A DNA stretch of 64,000 bases, taken from Gammaproteobacteria bacterium (GTDB lineage Bacteria > Pseudomonadota > Gammaproteobacteria > Pseudomonadales > JAUIET01). Position 1 is the first letter of the stretch. Each line of letters begins with the position of its first letter. This document shows, one piece after another, positions 54,075 through 61,593 of this stretch. The translations under genes were made by a program, and so were the position numbers. The notes under the pieces are model-generated. The model was not told the DNA's origin. It did not search any database and worked only from the letters and a program-made list of their open reading frames with translations. The stretch covers positions 1 to 64,000 of the forward strand of contig JAUIET010000004.1 of NCBI GenBank assembly GCA_030429735.1, written 5' to 3'.

Positions 54075-54293
54075 TCACCGCGGTGGCAACTCGAACACGG
54101 CAAGCCTCGAGTCATCAACATCGGACGACACATCTTCAAACACTGTATCTTCACCAATTGCTGCATCAATTTGGATTTCTTCGATAAATTCTCCGTCAGA
54201 TGAGACGCGCTGAATGATCGGCTCAGTCGTGCTTTCGTCTGACAATAAAAGCACGACGTCATCCATGCTATAGGTGAGCAAAATATACGCCAA
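54075..54293 (-). other. Short acidic reading frame, possible gene remnant
   Basis: The 313-base gap between the LysR gene and the enoyl-CoA hydratase gene contains a frame of 72 codons that starts only with TTG (54293). The frame is the same as that of the hydratase and is open back to its stop codon. The product is acidic (DVVLLLSDESTTEPIIQR, then FEDVSSDVDDSRLAVFELPPR shortened). It lacks a clear start and ribosome binding site. It may be a small gene, a C-terminal remnant, or chance. I found nothing else in this gap. Confidence 0.25.
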
Positions 54294-54368
54294 GGCGAAC
54301 GTCGAAGGGCGGGCCGAGTTGGCACCCTTCTTTCTGGAAGATTTGTTGTTGCCGGAGTAGCGCTTGAT

Positions 54369-55178
54369 TTACTCGTCTTTGAATTCCGGGGTACGACCCT
54401 GTTTACGCGCCCTGATCGCTTCTTCAAAGTTCTGTGTCGTCATACGCACAAACAACTGCGCATGGCTTTCATGATTCATGTGCGAATGCAGGCTTCCCGC
54501 TTCGAGCCCAGCGTTCAACATCTGCTTGCTGAGTTCCACACCCAGCCGACTGTGCCGCTGAATTTGCTCAGCGACCACCAGACATTCGTCCAGCAAATCG
54601 GCGTCCTGCGCCACGCATTGAGAAACAATGCCTTTTCGTTCCGCCTCCAGCCCGCCGACGTCTCGCCCGGTCAACATGATTTCGTTGGATGCCGACGAGC
54701 CAATAGCGCGCGGTAACAAATAACTCAGCCCAAGTTCAGCGGAGGTGAGCCCGTTGTTGATCCCTGCGGCACGGAACACCGCTGACTCGACGCAAAGCCG
54801 AATGTCGGCGGCCATCGCCAGACAGAACCCGCCACCAATGGCGGGTCCGTTAACGGCCGCGATCACAGGCTGATGCATATCTCGAATGGTCTTTATAACC
54901 TCATCCAGCACTCGCATTGCACGCCGGGATATTCCTGGCACCGTTAGGCCGTTAAATATATCCAGCCAGCCCGGGTCTTGTAAGTCAGCGCCGGCACAAA
55001 ACGACGAGCCTGCACCAGTGATTATCACAACCCTGACACTGTTGTCATAACAGATGTCTTCAAGTTGTTCGCGAAACGGAATCATCACATCAAACGCCAT
55101 CGCATTCATGCGGTCTGGGCGGTTCAAGGTAACCAGCTTGATTCCGGGTTTGGGTTCGGTGACGTCTACGAACGGCAT
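54369..55178 (-). CDS. Enoyl-CoA hydratase/isomerase family protein
   Basis: This 269-residue crotonase-fold protein hydrates or isomerises unsaturated acyl-CoA. It has the oxyanion-hole segments GSSFCAGADL and AVNGPAIGGGFCLAMAADIRL (shortened). The catalytic Glu position of the second helix and DVGGLEAERKGIVSQ are consistent with a hydratase. It is the last gene of a leftward operon with two thiolase-fold genes and two DUF35 genes, suggesting side-chain beta-oxidation of a ring compound or lipid. Confidence 0.9.
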   Translation of the reverse strand: MPFVDVTEPKPGIKLVTLNRPDRMNAMAFDVMIPFREQLEDICYDNSVRVVIITGAGSSFCAGADLQDPGWLDIFNGLTVPGISRRAMRVLDEVIKTIRDMHQPVIAAVNGPAIGGGFCLAMAADIRLCVESAVFRAAGINNGLTSAELGLSYLLPRAIGSSASNEIMLTGRDVGGLEAERKGIVSQCVAQDADLLDECLVVAEQIQRHSRLGVELSKQMLNAGLEAGSLHSHMNHESHAQLFVRMTTQNFEEAIRARKQGRTPEFKDE

Positions 55179-55220
55179 GGGGTTTCCCTTGGCAAGCGTT
55201 GGTGATTAGTGGCTCTAGCG

Positions 55221-56378
55221 CTAAGGCTTCTCGCTACTAACAGCCCACATCGCAAAAAACTGTGCGCTTGCTCCATAAGCGTGGCCAACTGCCATTTTCG
55301 CACCTTCCACCTGATGCTCACCCGCCGTTCCACGTACCTGCATAGCTGATTCCGCAAACCGTATCATCCCGGAAGCGCCAATAGCATTGGTTGACAGTAC
55401 ACCACCCGAGCAGTTGAACGGAATTGAACCGCCAATTTCAGTTTCGCCCGCTTCGGTCAGTTTCCACCCTTCGCCTTCATCTGCAAAGCCCAGGTTTTCA
55501 AGCCACATAGGCTCGTACCAGCTAAACGGCACATACACCTCAGCCATGTCCACTTCCTTGCGAGGGTTGCCGATGCCTGCTTGCGCATATACATCTTTCG
55601 CGCATTCGCTGCCAGCCAGAGGGTTCACCTCGTCACGCCCCTTGCATGTCATGGTCTCGCTGCGCATTGCCATACCTCGAATCCAGGCAGGTTTATTCGG
55701 CCCTTTTGTTGCAAGCTCCTCGCTGGAGATAACCAGCGCGCAGGCCCCGTCTGAACTGGGGCAGCTTTCAAGAAAGCGTATCGGATCCCACAGCATGGGT
55801 GATTCCATGACCATTTCCAGCGAAATATCAGGAATTTGCAAATGCGCCAGTGGGTTCTTTAACGCGTTTTTGCGATCCTTTACTGCCACCATTGGTCCAA
55901 CATGCGCGGGTGCGCCTGAGCGACGCATGTATTCCCGAATATGCGGAGCGAAGTGACCACCCGCGCCCGCGTTCAGATGCATCGAGAAGGGCCTGGGAAT
56001 AGACAAAGCCCACATCGCATTGGATTCGGACTGCTTCTCGAAGGTGACCGTCAGTATTCGATCAAAGGTGCCGCTGGTTACATGCGTGGCCGCAACAACC
56101 GCGGTGGAGCCGCCAACGCTACCCGCAGTATGCACTCGCAACATAGGTTTACCCACGGCACCCAGGGCGTCGGCCAGATAGAGTTCTGGCATCAATACGC
56201 CTTCAAACATATCGGGTGCCTTGCCGATCACGACCGCGTCTATATCGTCCCAGCCCAAGCCAGCGTCTTCAAGCGCACGGCGTGCGGCTTCATTCACGAG
56301 GCCTCCCATGGATACATCTTTGCGGGCCGACCGGTACTCGGTTTGTCCAATACCTACTACAGCAGCTAAACGACTCAT
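55221..56378 (-). CDS. Thiolase-fold acyltransferase-like protein lacking the usual cysteine
   Basis: This 385-residue protein has the thiolase fold, beginning MSRLAAVVGIGQTEY. The nucleophilic cysteine found in NxxCASG of normal thiolases is replaced by HTAGSVGGST (about residues 81-90). The C-terminal GHAYGASAQ also lacks the second cysteine. This resembles the Ltp2-type aldolase partners and SCP2-like proteins that work with DUF35 proteins. ATG 56378 overlaps the next thiolase-like gene stop by 4 bases. It may act in a retro-aldol step rather than thiolysis. Confidence 0.85.
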   Translation of the reverse strand: MSRLAAVVGIGQTEYRSARKDVSMGGLVNEAARRALEDAGLGWDDIDAVVIGKAPDMFEGVLMPELYLADALGAVGKPMLRVHTAGSVGGSTAVVAATHVTSGTFDRILTVTFEKQSESNAMWALSIPRPFSMHLNAGAGGHFAPHIREYMRRSGAPAHVGPMVAVKDRKNALKNPLAHLQIPDISLEMVMESPMLWDPIRFLESCPSSDGACALVISSEELATKGPNKPAWIRGMAMRSETMTCKGRDEVNPLAGSECAKDVYAQAGIGNPRKEVDMAEVYVPFSWYEPMWLENLGFADEGEGWKLTEAGETEIGGSIPFNCSGGVLSTNAIGASGMIRFAESAMQVRGTAGEHQVEGAKMAVGHAYGASAQFFAMWAVSSEKP

Positions 56379-57433
56379 GATACTGCCTCCAAAACGGCGA
56401 CCAGATTGTGTTGCAGGCAAGAGCCCGAGGTAGCGTGGGCGACACCGCGGGTATATCGCCCGGATTGGATCATTTTTGCTGCATGACCAATACGATCCAG
56501 ACCAGCGGCCATCATCGTATTTGCGGCCAGCGCGCCTCCGGATGGATTGATATCCACCGAGGCATCCAGGCCAAGCGCTTTCTGCAGCAATATTTCCTGA
56601 TGACTGAATGGCGCATGCAATTCGGCGAACTCCACCGGTTTACTGCCAACCCCGGCAGCCTTACCGGCAGTTTCTGTCGATCTGGATACCGTGAGATCGC
56701 GCAAGGTTGGCATGGAACTCTCAATACGGTTATCCAAGCCGGATATCACCACCGGTGTATCGCACCATTGCCGAGCTTTCTCGGGCGTGGCAATAATCAT
56801 GACCGATGCACCATCAGTAATAGGTGCGCAATCGTGCATCCGTAGAGGTGACACAAAGGTCGGCTCGGCAAGCAACTCTTCGATGCTGTAATCACCGCTG
56901 AGCTGCGTGCCCGCTACCGATTTGGCGTTGGCTCTGCTGCGTGACACCACTGCCGCCATATCGGCTTCGCTCAATACACCCTTGTCCAGGCATTGTGCGG
57001 CTTGTAAAGCGGCAGCGCTGATCGTATCCAGCCAGAGTGGAGCAAGATAGTAAGGGTCAAGTTGCAGGCTCAATACCGAGCGCAGGTCGCCCGGCGATGA
57101 TTTTCCAAACCCATAAATCAACGCAGAGTCGGCTTCGCCGGTTCGGATTTTTAACACAGCTTCATAGAGTGCCCATGCACCATCCATTTCAACGTGCGAT
57201 TCTTTAATCGGCGGGAAAGGTCCAACGGCTTCGATGGCTTCAACAAATGCAAACGCTGCACCTGCCAGGTAGTCGCAACTACCGGAGCACACGAAGTCCA
57301 TATCACTGAGTTCAACACCTGATTCTTTAATTACGCCCTGAATTACGCTTTGCAGCATTTGCAGCTCGTTAGTCGCAAGTGAGTCGCGAGTCGCAGGCGT
57401 TTGTTTGTAGTTAACTATTGCTACATCTCTCAT
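56375..57433 (-). CDS. Second thiolase-fold protein, cysteine-less active site
   Basis: This 352-residue protein has the thiolase layout, with AIVNYKQTPATRDS at the N-terminus, PITDGASVMII, AELHAPFSHQE and NPSGGALAANTMMAAGL. The nucleophile position reads EMDGAWAL instead of a Cys-containing loop, so thiolytic activity is doubtful. It overlaps the other thiolase gene by 4 bases and follows a DUF35 gene after 3 bases. The pair probably forms a heteromeric complex with the DUF35 proteins. Confidence 0.83.
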   Translation of the reverse strand: MRDVAIVNYKQTPATRDSLATNELQMLQSVIQGVIKESGVELSDMDFVCSGSCDYLAGAAFAFVEAIEAVGPFPPIKESHVEMDGAWALYEAVLKIRTGEADSALIYGFGKSSPGDLRSVLSLQLDPYYLAPLWLDTISAAALQAAQCLDKGVLSEADMAAVVSRSRANAKSVAGTQLSGDYSIEELLAEPTFVSPLRMHDCAPITDGASVMIIATPEKARQWCDTPVVISGLDNRIESSMPTLRDLTVSRSTETAGKAAGVGSKPVEFAELHAPFSHQEILLQKALGLDASVDINPSGGALAANTMMAAGLDRIGHAAKMIQSGRYTRGVAHATSGSCLQHNLVAVLEAVS

Positions 57434-57436
57434 AAA

Positions 57437-57946
57437 CTATGCCTCCTTCGCCAGTTCTTCGGCCAGCGCATCGGCTTTGTCGATTGGTGCGAAGAAATGT
57501 ATGTTGGCAGGTGAGTGAGTGCGCTCAGCTTCGGGCTTCCAGACAGCTTTGACCCGCATGCCGATGTCTATGTCGTCGTTGTCGCAACCACTGATCAGGT
57601 GCAAAAACGTAATGTCTGCGCCATCAAGAAGAATATTGGCAACCACGAAGGGTGGTTTGATGGGGTTATCCGGAATTGGAATATGAACGATCGTGTACCA
57701 GTGAACCTTGCCGGTGTCGGGCAGTTCAACCAGTCGCTCTGCCGGCAGGCCGGTTTCCGGGCAGACGGGGCGAGGCGGCACATACACTGGCGCCCCTTCA
57801 CTCACCTGGCTGCCAATAAACTGGCCATTCCTGATTGACTCAAGGAAGCGTGAGGTGTGGTCCGAGGCAGTGAACCGATAGTCGAGATTTACTGGCGCGT
57901 ACATAATGTTGACGCGTTCTGCATTGGGGTCTTTTTTCTCAGCCAT
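57437..57946 (-). CDS. DUF35 OB-fold protein, copy 1
   Basis: This 169-residue protein has the DUF35 arrangement: an N-terminal rubredoxin-like segment (VPPRPVCPETGLPAER with two Cys-like positions reduced to one) and a C-terminal OB fold, GKVHWYTIVHIPIPDN and VANILLDGADITFLHLISG. DUF35 proteins bind acyl-CoA and partner with thiolase-fold aldolases. The zinc ligands appear degenerate. It lies between the second DUF35 gene (2-base gap) and the thiolase pair. Confidence 0.83.
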   Translation of the reverse strand: MAEKKDPNAERVNIMYAPVNLDYRFTASDHTSRFLESIRNGQFIGSQVSEGAPVYVPPRPVCPETGLPAERLVELPDTGKVHWYTIVHIPIPDNPIKPPFVVANILLDGADITFLHLISGCDNDDIDIGMRVKAVWKPEAERTHSPANIHFFAPIDKADALAEELAKEA

Positions 57947-57948
57947 GT

Positions 57949-58398
57949 TCAGGCTCCTGTTACGTCAAAGGCGACGATGTCAGTCATGGTACCGCTTCGC
58001 TCGTCTGCCCAGCGCGCCTTCACTCTGCTGCCAACACTGATCCTGGCTTCATCACCGCAGTCGACCATATGAATAAAGTCGGTATCGGCACCATCCAGGC
58101 GGATGGTAGCGAATGCGAACGGGTGTTGGATATGGTGATGCTTGATTGGGTTCTTGACCCAACAGAAGCTGGTGACCGTGCCCTGATCGCTGACATCAAC
58201 CATTTCACTAAGTGGTTCTGTGGTAATCGGGTCGAATTCCATGGGTGGCACCAATGTGCGGCCATCGCTGCCCTTGATGCCTAGAATCTGTTTCTTGTCG
58301 CGCAATGCCGTTAGAAAGTCGCCGATTACAGGCCCGGTGGAACGGGTGTACGTGTAATGGACGCTGAAATCTTCCTGCATGATTTCTGGTGAGTTCAA
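57949..58398 (-). CDS. DUF35 OB-fold protein, copy 2
   Basis: This protein of about 149 residues has the OB-fold segment GTVTSFCWVKNPIKHHHIQHPF and FATIRLDGADTDFIHMVDCG, parallel to the first DUF35 copy. It lacks a clear Cys4 zinc ribbon. The start is probably TTG at 58398 with AAAGGA seven bases before it; ATG 58380 is the alternative. The two copies suggest a heterodimeric subunit. Confidence 0.8.
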   Translation of the reverse strand: MNSPEIMQEDFSVHYTYTRSTGPVIGDFLTALRDKKQILGIKGSDGRTLVPPMEFDPITTEPLSEMVDVSDQGTVTSFCWVKNPIKHHHIQHPFAFATIRLDGADTDFIHMVDCGDEARISVGSRVKARWADERSGTMTDIVAFDVTGA

Positions 58399-58495
58399 TG
58401 TTCTGTCCTTTGCTCTATGAGATCGGGGAATTGAATACGGTTCGACAGTGAATATCGCATTTACTGGCGCGCCGTGAATCCATCCTTGGAGGCTT

Positions 58496-58519
58496 GTTGA
58501 AAAGGTTCCTCTTTTCAAC
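58496..58519. repeat. Perfect 9-bp inverted repeat in the DUF35 upstream gap
   Basis: GTTGAAAAG (58496-58504), GTTCCT, CTTTTCAAC (58511-58519) forms a perfect 9-bp stem. It lies about 90 bases after the acetoacetate decarboxylase-like gene and about 100 bases before the DUF35 start. There is no T-tract. It may be an operator or a processing stem. Confidence 0.4.
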
Positions 58520-58605
58520 GATCATTAACTGCGACATTCTCTATCGAACCTTACTTGGGTGCGTTACTAAATTCTGAATGGCTATTTGTCAGTTGATTGG
58601 CTAAA

Positions 58606-59373
58606 TCAAGTAGAACGCTTTGGCCCGCCATTTTGCCCAGGCCACCGAGAACCGGAAATAACATCCAGATGTGGCAGAAAGGCCTCAGGATCGAGCTGGC
58701 CAGCCAGATTAATTTCACGATCAAGGAATATTGGCCACCACAGATGCGCTGACAGCTGTTCGCGCATCGGCAGCAGGGTAGCTATCGGATCCCAAGGGCT
58801 GGGATGCAAGACGAGCTGACCATCAACCGCTTCGCGGTGCGCAGTGCCGTACTTGCTGCGCACATGCACAACATGTGGCGGAAAGTCGTACTCCTGCACC
58901 GGCATCACGGCGGCTTTACGGGATACTTTTATCCACCACTCATGCTGTTCGAACTCGTCTTGCGGTTCGTTTTGGCCGCTGGACACGCCACTGAATTCAA
59001 CGAATGTATAACCCTGGTGCGAACAACGCGCTGTTACGTTATTGCCCATACGGTAGTAAGTAGTGTCACAAGGAAACTTTGGCTGCCCGTTGGTTTGCTG
59101 ACTGGTGAAGATGGCCGACTCCTGATCAATGCCGTAGCCCAGTGTGTACTCGCCAGCGATACCGTTATAGTCGGCGTCTACGGTCATGACAATGCCGTAC
59201 TCGGGTTCGTCGGGCACCGGGAAGTTATAGATAGTGACATTCACATTGGGGTTGGCGCCTGGTTCGATCCCCGGCGGTAACAGAGCAGCGATCTTGTCTT
59301 TATCGGTGCGATAAACAATTTTCAACATGGGCCAGTTGACGATGTCACCGGTATTGCCTTGTGGTGAAGACAT
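58606..59373 (-). CDS. Acetoacetate decarboxylase-family protein
   Basis: This 255-residue protein matches the acetoacetate decarboxylase fold, with LLPPGIEPG, VDADYNGIAGEYTLGYGID and a candidate catalytic Lys99 in GQPKFP. In classical decarboxylase the Lys is followed by a second Lys (PKK) that lowers its pKa; here that position is Phe. A different carbonyl chemistry such as decarboxylation, dehydration or aldol reaction is possible. GAGG precedes ATG 59373. It is upstream of the DUF35/thiolase operon and may be part of it. Confidence 0.83.
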   Translation of the reverse strand: MSSPQGNTGDIVNWPMLKIVYRTDKDKIAALLPPGIEPGANPNVNVTIYNFPVPDEPEYGIVMTVDADYNGIAGEYTLGYGIDQESAIFTSQQTNGQPKFPCDTTYYRMGNNVTARCSHQGYTFVEFSGVSSGQNEPQDEFEQHEWWIKVSRKAAVMPVQEYDFPPHVVHVRSKYGTAHREAVDGQLVLHPSPWDPIATLLPMREQLSAHLWWPIFLDREINLAGQLDPEAFLPHLDVISGSRWPGQNGGPKRST

Positions 59374-59596
59374 GATGTTTCCTCTCAGAGTGTTGATTGC
59401 TTGATCAGCGGCTATCTGCCGACAGCGCAATTCATTGATCTGCGCGGCAGCTTACCTAACAAAGCGTAACCAAAGCCTGTTGGCTTTCGCTTTACCTGGG
59501 CGGTGCAAGCACCATAGGATGAGCCGAATAGACCCATGCTACCCAAGGGCCGGTAGGTATTCCAAGTTAACTAAAAGTTACCCGGAGGAACATTGT

Positions 59597-60052
59597 ATGC
59601 CATTGTCTTTACAGCAAATTTCCGATCGAATCGAGATTGAGGACCTGATCTGGCATTATTCTGACATTATCGACCGCAAAGCATTTGATGAGTTGCGCAG
59701 CGTGTTTACTGAAGACGCGTTCATAGATTACAGCGTTTTTGGTGGTTCCAAGGGAAACCTGGAAGACACCATTACATTTTTGCACGGGGCGATGGGGGCT
59801 TTTCCATATACCCAACACCTGAACGCGAATATGCAAGTGACATTAGATGGTGACACAGCCAAAGGCCACATTATGTGCCTGAACCCGCAAGAGATGGCGA
59901 CGGGCGAGGGCAGTAATCACACCTGGATGCTGGGGCTGTGGTACAACGACGTCTATGTGCGCACCGCGGATGGTTGGCGCATCAAAGAACGTGTCGAGCA
60001 GCGTAGCTGGAAATTCAATACGCCGGAGTTTATGTCATTCCTGGATGAGTGA
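59597..60052 (+). CDS. SnoaL-like/NTF2-fold protein
   Basis: This 151-residue protein has the SnoaL-like pattern: LQQISDRIEIEDLIWHYSDIIDRKAFDEL in pieces, FTEDAFIDYSVFGG, and C-terminal strands DGWRIKERVEQRSWK. The IEDLIWHY...DR...D core is common to hydroxysteroid isomerase- and dehydratase-like proteins of sterol and aromatic pathways. GGAGGAA before ATG 59597 is a near-ideal ribosome binding site. It is divergent from the acetoacetate decarboxylase-like gene; AAAGCC-TGTT-GGCTTT at 59472-59487 in the gap may be an operator. Confidence 0.85.
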   Translation: MPLSLQQISDRIEIEDLIWHYSDIIDRKAFDELRSVFTEDAFIDYSVFGGSKGNLEDTITFLHGAMGAFPYTQHLNANMQVTLDGDTAKGHIMCLNPQEMATGEGSNHTWMLGLWYNDVYVRTADGWRIKERVEQRSWKFNTPEFMSFLDE

Positions 60053-60067
60053 TCGCCTCTTTTGTTT

Positions 60068-60517
60068 TCAGTCGCTGACCGCGTAGCTGGTTTTTACTGC
60101 GCTACGCATGGCGTCCTGCAAACCGGCAAGTGGTCGTATCCACGGTTTCAGTTTCTGGACAGATTGCGGCAATGAAGCAACGGCGGCTTGCGCGTCGGCA
60201 CGTGTTTTATAGACTCCGGGAATAAGCACGTACAGCGGTTTGCCATCTCTTGACACTTTCACGGCAGTCATATCCCAGAGGTTATGACGTTCCACAAAGT
60301 CCTCAACTTGCTTGCGGGTCGAGACCGCAATCAATTGAACCGCAAACAAGTCGGTCGGCAAATCGATAACGCGTGTTTCTTTGGCGGGCTTGTAGGCCAG
60401 ATGCCAGTAGGCCGGCCGTTCCGCCGAACATACCGCGCTGCTTAAGGCGAACAATAATGTAGCCAAAAAGCTTAGTAGGTAATTGCAGAGCGTGGGTCTT
60501 TTCATGATGTTATCCAT
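60068..60517 (-). CDS. SPOR-domain exported protein
   Basis: This 149-residue protein has a signal segment (about 10-30, LLSFLATLLFALSSAVCS) and a C-terminal SPOR-like domain, FAVQLIAVSTRKQVEDFVERH, then KVSRDGKPLYVLIPGVYKTRADAQAAVASL in pieces, and KPWIRPLAGLQ. The closing part resembles the DamX SPOR domain, which binds denuded peptidoglycan. It is the last gene of a leftward operon with HlyD- and TolC-like genes. A Met at 60505 is an alternative start. Confidence 0.8.
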   Translation of the reverse strand: MDNIMKRPTLCNYLLSFLATLLFALSSAVCSAERPAYWHLAYKPAKETRVIDLPTDLFAVQLIAVSTRKQVEDFVERHNLWDMTAVKVSRDGKPLYVLIPGVYKTRADAQAAVASLPQSVQKLKPWIRPLAGLQDAMRSAVKTSYAVSD

Positions 60518-60537
60518 TGGTCATGGTTGCAGCGTAT

Positions 60538-61593
60538 TCATAAACCGGCGAGTTCAATCGTAAATGGAAAGCGGACAGTGACAGGCAGCCCTTCCACCTG
60601 ACTTTTCTTGTCCAACGGTTCGTCGAAGTCAAGGTGAGCGAGTATTTTCATGCTCCGTAACCCCAACGGTCTGGCGAATTCAGAGGGCAGGCGGTGTGTG
60701 ATTTCAGGCAGCGCTGCGATATGCGCGCCTACGGTTTGGCCGTCAGGAAGTTTCACCAGGGCGCGTTGTCCGATTTTCGCGTAGCGGGAATATTTGGGGT
60801 CTATATAAGCAACAACGGATGCTTTTCCGGGTTCGCCGATCAAGGCGATACTGTCTCCCTGACGGACAATTTCGGAATCGCGTACAAATACGTCCAGAAT
60901 TCTGCCATCGATGGGCGCTCGCTGAATCAAACTGCGACCGCGTTCTTGCAGCGCCTTTAGCTCTGCTGCAAGTAATGTTAGACGCTGGTTCTTATCCGGA
61001 ACGGCGAGCAGTTTATCAAGCTCCGCCTCATATTCCAGCAGCGCCAGTTTCGCGCGCTGTACCGTTGTTCTGGCAGCATTCAGGTCAGCACGCGTTGCGG
61101 AGCGACGTGCAAACAGGGTTTTCATTGCCTGGTACTGTTCTGAATAGAACTCATGGTTCGCACGTGCCAGACGTATATGCTCGCGTATCGATGCCAAGGC
61201 TTCCTTGTCGGCTCCATGACGTTGACTTTCACGAAGAAAGGACAATTCGGTGCTTACCCGTTCAATGTCACTGTGTAAGTCGTAGTTGGTAAGCCGAGCA
61301 ATCACGTCACCTTTGCGTACGTCTTCGCCTACCTCAACGGCCAACTCAACGACTTTGCCGGGTGTCTCGCTGTTCACTTCGAATTTGCCGATGCTGATAT
61401 GTCCGGGCTCTTTCACCAACAGCATTGACGATAATGCAGTAACCAGCACATACAGCAGCGGTGAGCAGACGATGGTCAGTACGAGATACCAGGACGCCTT
61501 GGATTCGACCCGCTTTGATGGAGCATACGGCAGCTTGTAGCCATGTTCGGCGTCTGGCTCTATCTTGCGAGGTGAGCTGAAGCTGACCTTCAT
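60538..61593 (-). CDS. HlyD-family periplasmic adaptor protein
   Basis: This 351-residue membrane fusion protein has one N-terminal membrane segment (about 34-60), a biotinyl-lipoyl-like domain (GKVVELAVEVGEDVRKGDVIARL), a coiled-coil hairpin (about 110-215) and the second lipoyl half, APIDGRILDVFVRDSEIVRQGDSIALIG (shortened). It should link an inner-membrane exporter or synthase to a TolC-type channel, as in polysaccharide or type I secretion. The start overlaps the TolC-fusion stop by 4 bases. Alg44- or BcsA-like partners are not seen in the window. Confidence 0.88.
   Translation of the reverse strand: MKVSFSSPRKIEPDAEHGYKLPYAPSKRVESKASWYLVLTIVCSPLLYVLVTALSSMLLVKEPGHISIGKFEVNSETPGKVVELAVEVGEDVRKGDVIARLTNYDLHSDIERVSTELSFLRESQRHGADKEALASIREHIRLARANHEFYSEQYQAMKTLFARRSATRADLNAARTTVQRAKLALLEYEAELDKLLAVPDKNQRLTLLAAELKALQERGRSLIQRAPIDGRILDVFVRDSEIVRQGDSIALIGEPGKASVVAYIDPKYSRYAKIGQRALVKLPDGQTVGAHIAALPEITHRLPSEFARPLGLRSMKILAHLDFDEPLDKKSQVEGLPVTVRFPFTIELAGL

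Noticed and set aside
53882-54427. 181-codon leftward open frame
   Set aside because: It overlaps both the LysR gene and the enoyl-CoA hydratase gene end; the product is basic and low in hydrophobic core residues.
58399-58518. N-terminal extension of the second DUF35 protein up to 58518
   Set aside because: The added residues do not match DUF35 and would run across the hairpin; TTG 58398 has a good ribosome binding site.
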